This document shows positions 52,958 to 57,719 of a stretch of DNA of 57,719 nucleotides, in pieces. Source of the DNA: Candidatus Melainabacteria bacterium. Lineage in GTDB: Bacteria > Cyanobacteriota > Vampirovibrionia > Vampirovibrionales > Vampirovibrionaceae. Location of the stretch: positions 1 through 57,719 of the forward strand of contig CABHPA010000193.1 in assembly GCA_902168245.1 (NCBI GenBank). The letters run 5' to 3'. Under the pieces are notes generated by a model. That model was given only the letters and a program-made list of their open reading frames with translations, did not search any database and had not been told where the DNA came from. The stretch's first letter is position 1, and every line of letters begins with the position of its first letter. Made by a program: the position numbers and the translations under genes.

Positions 52958-53506
52958 ATGAAAAAGCTTAACGCAAGCAAGGGTTTTACCCTGGCGGAAC
53001 TTCTGATTTCACTGGCCATTCTGGGTGTTATCGCGACCTTTACCATCCCCAAAATCCTGAGCGCGACCTCCAGTAGTCAAAACACGGCCATCGCCAAAGA
53101 AGCCGCCTCCATGATCTCCGGCGCGTTTTCCAACTATACCCTCAACTACGGTATCGCTGGCGGCACAACGGGCGGGGCAATGACCTCCTTTATGAACTAT
53201 GTCAGCGCCGATACCTCCAGCACCCTGGGCAGCTTGACCTGCACCGCCACCGCGGTTTGCTTGAAGCTGCACAACGGCGGCGTGTTGCAGTACAGCACCT
53301 CCATGAACTTCAACGGTACCGCGTCGACCAACGGGATTTATTTCAACCTCGATCCAGACACTTCCGGCACCGCGACCCAGGCCACGTTCATCCAGTTTGC
53401 TAATGGTCGCCTGACCACTTACACGGGTAATGGCGGCGCACCTACTTCTGGTGGCACGGCGCTTTCCACTGCGGCAGATCCCACTTACATCGCCAACTGG
53501 AACTAG
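52958..53506 (+). CDS. type IV prepilin-like protein
   Basis: A 182-residue protein with the class III signal: basic leader MKKLNASKG, cleavage after Gly9 before Phe10, and mature start FTLAELLISLAILGVIATFTIP with Glu5 (E14). The mature domain is Gly/Ser/Thr-rich with strands typical of pilins and pseudopilins and two cysteines (LTCTATAVCLKL) that may form a disulphide. The ATG at 52958 has GGAGG 10 nt upstream; a longer frame to 52901 is not required. It could be a pilin or a T2SS/competence pseudopilin; no assembly genes adjoin. Confidence 0.85.
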   Translation: MKKLNASKGFTLAELLISLAILGVIATFTIPKILSATSSSQNTAIAKEAASMISGAFSNYTLNYGIAGGTTGGAMTSFMNYVSADTSSTLGSLTCTATAVCLKLHNGGVLQYSTSMNFNGTASTNGIYFNLDPDTSGTATQATFIQFANGRLTTYTGNGGAPTSGGTALSTAADPTYIANWN

Positions 53507-53527
53507 CCTCAGTCCTATCTCCAATTC

Positions 53528-53562
53528 AGAGAGTCCCCTGTTTCGCAGGGGACTCTCTTTGT
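53528..53562 (+). terminator. terminator of the prepilin gene
   Basis: AGAGAGTCCCCTG / CAGGGGACTCTCT forms a 13-bp stem with a TTTCG loop, followed by TTGTGT, 21 bp after the stop codon. Confidence 0.85.
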
Positions 53563-53750
53563 GTGCAGCCTGCATTTACGCCTCTGTGTTTTATTCCCCT
53601 TTAACCATGCGGATTTCAGGGACGAAGAATTGAATGGTTCTCTCGCCGGGCCTGCCGAATGGGATGGTGGAATGCCCCTGGATTCCCGGCCGGTTTTTGT
53701 GTTGAATGGCAATAGAAATTTGTTGAATTGTATGCGAATGGTGCGTATTG

Positions 53751-54500
53751 ATGCCCAAGCTTCCGCTCAAGGTTTCCGCGAAAATCAAAAATGCCAAGCC
53801 TGATTCCGGCTTGCCGCTCGCTAGCCCGATGGATTCGGAGACCATGGGCCAGGTTCTGGACACCCTGGATTCGACGTATGACCTTCACCCCATGGGAGAA
53901 TTGACCCGCAATAACCCGTACAAGGTTCTGGTGGCCTGTGTGCTAAGCCTGCGCACCAAGGATGAAGTGATGATTCCGGCCAGCCAACGCCTGTTTGCGG
54001 TGGCCGACACCCCGCAAAAAATGGTCGGGTTATCGCCGGAAACCATTGAGAAGCTGGTGTTTCCGGTAGGGTTCTATAAAACCAAGGCCCAATCCATTAT
54101 CGATTTTTCCCAAAAGCTGCTGGATGATTTTGGCGGCCAGGTGCCGGACACTATTGATGCACTGCTGACCCTGAAAGGCGTGGGGCGCAAAACGGCCAAC
54201 CTGGTGGTGGGTCTTGGGCATGGGCTTCCGGCCATTTGCGTGGACACCCACGTGCATCGCATCTGTAACCGGCTGGGTTACATTCAGACCAGAACGCCGG
54301 AAGAAACCGAAATGGTGCTGCGGGAAAAATTGCCCGCCCCATACTGGAGCGTGATTAATACGGTGATGGTGCTGCACGGCCAGCAAACCTGCAAACCGAT
54401 TGGCCCCCGTTGCGATGTCTGCCCGGTGGCCCAATGGTGCCACAAAATCGATGTGAAACCGAGAGCCGTGAAACAGCCCAAACCCGCCCAAAAAGGCTAG
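53751..54500 (+). CDS. nth: endonuclease III (DNA glycosylase/AP lyase)
   Basis: This 249-residue enzyme excises oxidised pyrimidines. The helix-hairpin-helix is LLTLKGVGRKTANLVVG with the catalytic Lys in GRKTAN, the catalytic Asp is in VDTHVHRICNRLG, and the 4Fe-4S cluster is C-x6-C-x2-C-x5-C (CKPIGPRCDVCPVAQWC). It is ~35 residues longer at the N-terminus than E. coli Nth. The ATG at 53751 lacks a good ribosome site; the true start may be downstream (ATG at 53829). Confidence 0.94.
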   Translation: MPKLPLKVSAKIKNAKPDSGLPLASPMDSETMGQVLDTLDSTYDLHPMGELTRNNPYKVLVACVLSLRTKDEVMIPASQRLFAVADTPQKMVGLSPETIEKLVFPVGFYKTKAQSIIDFSQKLLDDFGGQVPDTIDALLTLKGVGRKTANLVVGLGHGLPAICVDTHVHRICNRLGYIQTRTPEETEMVLREKLPAPYWSVINTVMVLHGQQTCKPIGPRCDVCPVAQWCHKIDVKPRAVKQPKPAQKG

Positions 54501-54527
54501 TGAAACCAACCTGACTGTTTTTAGGCG

Positions 54528-56363
54528 TTACGGAAATTCCAGCACCACCGGCAAAAATAGCGGGCATAGCTCTTTTAATTTGTTTTCGCCGATGCCCTTG
54601 ATGCCCTCAAAATCCGCGAGCGAGGTGGGCTTGTGCCGGGCAATTTCTTTTAGCGTCACATCGCTGAAAATAATGTAAGGGGGTACCTTTTTTTCCTGGG
54701 CGATGCTGCGGCGTAATTTACGCAGCGCCTCAAACAGGTTGGGATCAAACGGCGTTTCTTCCGCAATGCCCAGTTGCTTGGCCTTTTTCTTTTCTTTTTG
54801 GGGTTTGACTGGTTTCGCCAGGGAAATCTCGCCCTCCCCTTTCAATAACTGCTTACCCAGAGTCGTAAATTGCAGGCTGCCGTATTGGGGTTCTCTAACC
54901 AGAAAGTTCAGGTAGACCAGTTGATCGATCCACAGTTGGATATCCCGTTGGGAATATTCTTTCAGCAGGCCGTAGGTGCTGAGTTGATCGTGGCCGAACT
55001 GGCGGATTTTTTCGGTGCTGGCCCCGTGCAGCACTTGAGAAACATGATGCCCGCCGAACCGTTCGTTTACCCGCGCGATGCAGGATAAAATCTTGCGGGC
55101 CACCGTAATCGAATCTTCCAGCGCTTCGTATTCGCCCAGGCAGTAATCGCAGTGCTGACAATTGGCTTTCTCAAACCCTTGCCCGAAATACTCCACTAAA
55201 AACCGATGACGGCAGATGCTCTGCTGGCAATAATCGGACATTTCAAATAGCTTGCTCAGCGCCAGCCGGTCGTAATCGGTCTTGGGTTCGCCCATAATGC
55301 TGCGCCACTTCACCACGTCCACGCCGGAATACAGCAACACGCACTCGGCATTCAGCCGATCTCGTCCGGCCCGACCCGCTTCCTGCTGGTAATTCTCAAT
55401 GGCCTTGGGCATGCCGGTGTGAATCACGTAGCGGATGTTGGAGCGGTCAATCCCCATGCCAAAGGCGATGGTGGCGACGATGATATTTACCCCCTCGTTC
55501 ATAAAGGCGTCCTGGTGGCGCTGGCGGGCGTCCGCTGAAAGGCCCGCATGGTAGGGGAGGGCCTGGTAGCCCTTGGCTTTTAGACTGGTGGTCAGCTCGT
55601 CCACATCTTTTCGGCTGATGCAATAGATGATGCCGCCTTCATCCGGGTAGCGATCCAGCACTTCGCCAAGCTGCTTCATCAGGTTGGTGCGGTATTGCAC
55701 CCGGTACAGCAGGTTGGGTCGGTCGAAATGCCCGACCAGGGGCGCGCAATCCTGTAAGTGAAGCGCTTGGATGATATCGTCCCGCACCGGTGGGGTGGCG
55801 GTGGCGGTAAAGGCGTGGATGCCGACGCCCGGAAACAGTTCCCGCAGTTTGCCCAGCTCCCGGTAGGCGGAGCGGAAATCGTGTCCCCATTGGCTGATGC
55901 AGTGGGCTTCATCAATCACGAAGTAGGCCAGTTTGCACTGGTGTAGCAGCTCAATGAAGGATTCCTTGGCTAGCCCTTCCGGGGCGACGTAAAACAGCTT
56001 GTACTCGCCTGCCCTCATTTTTTGGATAGCGTCCTTGCGTTCCCGCTCGGCCATGGCGCTGTTTAAAATGCCCGCCGGAATCCCCATGCCGTTCAGGGTG
56101 TCCACCTGGTCTTTCATCAGGGACACCAGCGGAGACACCACAATGGCCGTTCCCGGCATCATCAGCACGGGCAACTGATAGCAAAGGGACTTCCCACTGC
56201 CGGTGGGCAAAATCACCAGGGAATCCTGGCGATGCAGGATGGCTGCCACCGCTTGATCCTGCAAGGGCAGAAAGCTTTCGTAACCCCAGTACTGCTTGAG
56301 CATGGGCATGGTAGATGAGGCCGCGTTTGGAATGGCTTTACTTTCGGTTGCAGGGCTAGGCAT
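54528..56363 (-). CDS. recQ: ATP-dependent DNA helicase RecQ
   Basis: This ~611-residue RecQ has the helicase core (Walker A LPTGSGKSLCYQLPVLMM, DEAH box FVIDEAHCISQWGHDFR, FTATATPPVRDD, motif VI QQEAGRAGRD). A zinc/RQC region follows (CRHRFLVEYFGQGFEKANCQHCDYC), then a winged helix and a C-terminal HRDC domain (LFEALRKLRRSIAQEKKVPPYIIFSDVTLKEIA ... GIKGIGENKLKEL). The open frame extends to a GTG at 56381, but the promoter's -10 box at 56384-56389 would start transcription near 56377, so the ATG at 56363 is preferred. No Shine-Dalgarno is visible. The operator-like palindrome 56390-56405 overlaps the promoter. Confidence 0.96.
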   Translation of the reverse strand: MPSPATESKAIPNAASSTMPMLKQYWGYESFLPLQDQAVAAILHRQDSLVILPTGSGKSLCYQLPVLMMPGTAIVVSPLVSLMKDQVDTLNGMGIPAGILNSAMAERERKDAIQKMRAGEYKLFYVAPEGLAKESFIELLHQCKLAYFVIDEAHCISQWGHDFRSAYRELGKLRELFPGVGIHAFTATATPPVRDDIIQALHLQDCAPLVGHFDRPNLLYRVQYRTNLMKQLGEVLDRYPDEGGIIYCISRKDVDELTTSLKAKGYQALPYHAGLSADARQRHQDAFMNEGVNIIVATIAFGMGIDRSNIRYVIHTGMPKAIENYQQEAGRAGRDRLNAECVLLYSGVDVVKWRSIMGEPKTDYDRLALSKLFEMSDYCQQSICRHRFLVEYFGQGFEKANCQHCDYCLGEYEALEDSITVARKILSCIARVNERFGGHHVSQVLHGASTEKIRQFGHDQLSTYGLLKEYSQRDIQLWIDQLVYLNFLVREPQYGSLQFTTLGKQLLKGEGEISLAKPVKPQKEKKKAKQLGIAEETPFDPNLFEALRKLRRSIAQEKKVPPYIIFSDVTLKEIARHKPTSLADFEGIKGIGENKLKELCPLFLPVVLEFP

Positions 56364-56383
56364 AGACAACTTTTTGGACACTG

Positions 56384-56411
56384 ATTATATCGAATATACA
56401 TTCGAAGTAAA
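56384..56411 (-). promoter_or_regulatory. recQ promoter with LexA-box-like palindrome in the spacer
   Basis: On the reverse strand TTTACT (56411-56406) and a perfect TATAAT (56389-56384) are separated by 16 bp. That spacer is exactly TCGAAT-GTAT-ATTCGA (56390-56405), a perfect inverted repeat. It resembles the Gram-positive-type LexA box CGAAC-N4-GTTCG at eight of ten defined positions. Confidence 0.5.
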
Positions 56412-56462
56412 AGAAAAGCAATAGCATGGGAGCTTTCCTGCATAAATGAAAAAATCTGGCCC

Positions 56463-56502
56463 TAAAAAATAAGAGCCTCGAATCGGCTACCCGATGAGGC
56501 TC
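56463..56502 (-). terminator. terminator downstream of the FlgM-like gene
   Basis: GAGCCTC (56473-56479) pairs with GAGGCTC (56496-56502) with an inner ATCGG/CCGAT stem. On the reverse strand it is followed by TTATTTTTTAGG. A second hairpin, GAAGCCGC/GCGGCTTC, lies at 56536-56561 just after the stop codon. Confidence 0.75.
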
Positions 56503-56585
56503 ATTGGCAATCCACAGGAGTTTTGGTTGAAGTTGGAAGCCGCTTTGTTAGAGGCGGCTTCACGCTTTTAGAGATAAGCTTTTGC

Positions 56586-56954
56586 CTAGCGCAGGAACGC
56601 GCCAGAAGGCGAATTGAGCATACTTTCCGCCAGATCGTCGGTGTTGATGGAACGCAGGTATTCGTTAATGCGCCCGCTGTCCACCAGGTTCTTCATCTGG
56701 GCGACCTTGCCCGCATCATAAGGTTCTTTAACGCGCTGGGCCAGGCGGCTGAAGCGCAGGACTTCCTTTTCGCTCTCGTAGGCTTTCTTGGCCTCATCGG
56801 AAATGGTCGCCTCGTCCACCAGCCGGATGGAGGTCGCAGAGGCGCTTTCCTGGGCGGATTCCACGTTCACTTTTTCCACGGACTGCTGCTGGCTGATGTT
56901 GAGCAGGCTGGCGTCCTGAATGCCGTTGTTGTTTCCCGAAATGCTATCGACCAT
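56586..56954 (-). CDS. FlgM-like anti-sigma-28 factor candidate
   Basis: A 122-residue, mostly disordered protein. The C-terminal half (RLAQRVKEPYDAGKVAQMKNLVDSGRINEYLRSINTDDLAESMLN) matches the FlgM pattern of a D-x-x-KV-x-x-(I/M)K-x-x-(I/V)-x-x-G helix followed by a helix ending in AE-x-(M/L)L, the sigma-28-binding region. The N-terminal half is Ser/Gln-rich and exportable, as in FlgM. No other flagellar gene lies in the window, so the identification rests on this pattern only. Confidence 0.55.
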   Translation of the reverse strand: MVDSISGNNNGIQDASLLNISQQQSVEKVNVESAQESASATSIRLVDEATISDEAKKAYESEKEVLRFSRLAQRVKEPYDAGKVAQMKNLVDSGRINEYLRSINTDDLAESMLNSPSGAFLR

Positions 56955-57096
56955 AACTCCCTCGCTTGTCCCTGTGGGTTTGTGGTTGCTGTAAACAGGA
57001 GGACTTCATTGCGTCTACATTAATAGTATGACAGCGCGCCCCAGGCTTTACATTGATCCGGGGATCAATACGGGGGAATCAAAGGGTTGATTTTCC

Positions 57097-57181
57097 GGTT
57101 TAAGGCTCCTCTGCCAAATGGAGGCGCAAGGTGTGGGAACCAGCCCGTATAGCGGCCCTGACGGCCAAAAAGCCTTAAACC
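57097..57181. ncRNA. candidate four-way-junction structured RNA
   Basis: GGTTTAAGGCT (57097-57107) and AGCCTTAAACC (57171-57181) form a perfect 11-bp closing stem around three internal hairpins: CCTC/GAGG (57108-57124), GGG/CCC (57135-57146) and GGCC/GGCC (57154-57166). This compact layout is typical of structured regulatory RNAs. The strand is undetermined. It does not match cobalamin, c-di-GMP, TPP or SAM consensus motifs by eye. Confidence 0.4.
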
Positions 57182-57487
57182 TATGGGGCGGTAAGTTCGG
57201 CCAGCCGGTGGAGCCTGGATTCGTTCCATTGTTCGGTGGATGAGAGCGGGTGGTTCTAGGCGGCATACTCCAAATAGAATCCACAAAACCACCTCGTTTT
57301 GTCCCCTTAAAGGCTCAGGCAGTAGTGCTTCGGGTCTTTTTCCCTTTTGGGGCTTTATTCATCGGTGTTTTGAGTTTTGAACCCTGTCTTTTGGCCGTGT
57401 TGAGAGTGGTAGGCTGCTTGCAGGGAATTCGTGGACGATGGTTGCCGTCTGGCCCGTATTTTGGGTAAACTGCCGCGGTGAGGCATT

Positions 57488-57549
57488 CCCCGGCCCGGTT
57501 GTTTGCCAGCCGGGGGAGGACACCGATTCTGCATCTCATGTATGCAGAA
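57488..57549 (+). promoter_or_regulatory. two tandem hairpins in the leader of the DUF5069 gene
   Basis: CCCCGGC/GCCGGGG (57488-57494 and 57509-57515) and TTCTGCAT/ATGCAGAA (57527-57534 and 57542-57549) lie 50-110 nt before the start codon at 57599. There is no T-tract after either. They could be leader structures or an operator. Confidence 0.35.
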
Positions 57550-57598
57550 GGGACAAAACACCTAGATTGAATAAGACATAAGAGAGGACGAACCTGGC

Positions 57599-57719
57599 AT
57601 GAGCGCACAAACCCTGGGCAACGCCCCTGATCTGAGAACCGGCTTTCCCCGCAGCCCCAACGAATCGCTGGGCTTTTACGTGATTCTGCCCCGGATTATG
57701 GACAAGTGTCGGGCCACTG
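57599..57719 (+). CDS. DUF5069-family protein, truncated at window edge
   Basis: Forty residues are visible from the ATG at 57599, which follows AGAGGA. They read MSAQTLGNAPDLRTGFPRSP then NESLGFYVILPRIMDKCRAT, the characteristic start of DUF5069 proteins (PRSPxExLGGxxxLPRxIDKCRA). Function of the family is unknown. The rest lies outside the window. Confidence 0.7.
   Translation, partial: MSAQTLGNAPDLRTGFPRSPNESLGFYVILPRIMDKCRAT

Larger units (their letters stand above)
56955..57598. other. 640-bp intergenic region with hairpin-rich elements
   Basis: It contains the candidate structured RNA at 57097-57181 and two hairpins close to the DUF5069 start (57488-57515 and 57527-57549). ORFs on both strands (for example 57250-57468 forward, 57315-57608 reverse) have no start signal and odd composition. 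No tRNA or rRNA. Confidence 0.45.

Noticed and set aside
57097..57181. Structured element considered as a c-di-GMP or cobalamin riboswitch
   Set aside because: The GGCGCAAGG segment only superficially resembles the c-di-GMP-I core, and the B12 box and other conserved loops are missing.
57315..57608. 97-codon reverse ORF upstream of the DUF5069 gene
   Set aside because: It overlaps the DUF5069 start and leader hairpins, lacks a start signal and has Arg/Pro/Cys-rich shadow composition.

Overview
The window reads as a chromosomal segment of a diderm, GC-moderate bacterium (coding DNA roughly mid-50s % GC by eye). Housekeeping genes (topA, gyrB, priA, recQ, recR, nth, tsaD, aroK/aroB, rmuC) sit among many small lineage-specific proteins. 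A type IV prepilin-like gene, an FlgM-like gene, a Spy-like periplasmic protein and an E. coli-style YqjD/YqjE-type cassette argue for a diderm, probably motile cell. The mix, including several orphan proteins with a short N-terminal [RK]F[AS]G tetrapeptide, would fit a non-photosynthetic cyanobacterial relative (Vampirovibrionia/Melainabacteria). That placement is inference; no rRNA is present to test it.

Layout. 1-5.5 kb: truncated PAS/GAF sensor, sulfurtransferase, topA, Spy-like protein. 5.5-9.2 kb: FAD monooxygenase, MazG-like protein, a coupled SRPBCC/methyltransferase pair, tRNA-Asp. 9.3-13.1 kb: a compact reverse-strand block (zinc ribbon, possible small terminase, GNAT, coiled coil, large terminase) closed by its own terminator, which looks like an isolated phage packaging module. 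13.4-17.7 kb: retropepsin-like protease, DUF2721, MFS and AI-2E-type membrane proteins, histone H1-like protein. 18.1-23.5 kb: a methionine aminopeptidase homologue that has lost all five metal ligands, heme oxygenase, YciI, an orphan beta-class DNA methyltransferase, two unknowns, a degenerate MBL-fold protein and an RHH protein. 24-26.4 kb: three-gene envelope cassette followed by 1.1 kb of non-coding DNA holding a diverged ~350 bp duplication.

26.4-33.3 kb: cinA, small membrane and TPR proteins, ybaB-recR, secreted or low-complexity orphans and one frameshifted gene. 33.3-37.7 kb: a tightly overlapping TPR / proline-rich secreted / aroK / aroB operon, tsaD, and a RelE-like toxin without antitoxin. 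37.9-42.5 kb: radical SAM, nitroreductase, GGDEF, rmuC, initiator tRNA. 42.6-51.4 kb: orphan, a structured intergenic stretch with two unassigned terminators, bolA, priA, gyrB, a GT-C-like glycosyltransferase. 51.6-57.7 kb: secreted TPR-like protein, small membrane protein, prepilin, nth, recQ (with a LexA-box-like palindrome filling its promoter spacer), FlgM-like gene, a candidate four-way-junction RNA, and the start of a DUF5069 gene.

Functional links visible: DNA topology and repair are over-represented (topA, gyrB, priA, recQ, recR, nth, rmuC). The shikimate genes are translationally chained to envelope-type proteins. The packaging block appears to be one overlapping operon. Motif and family calls come from reading the translations; no database search was possible.
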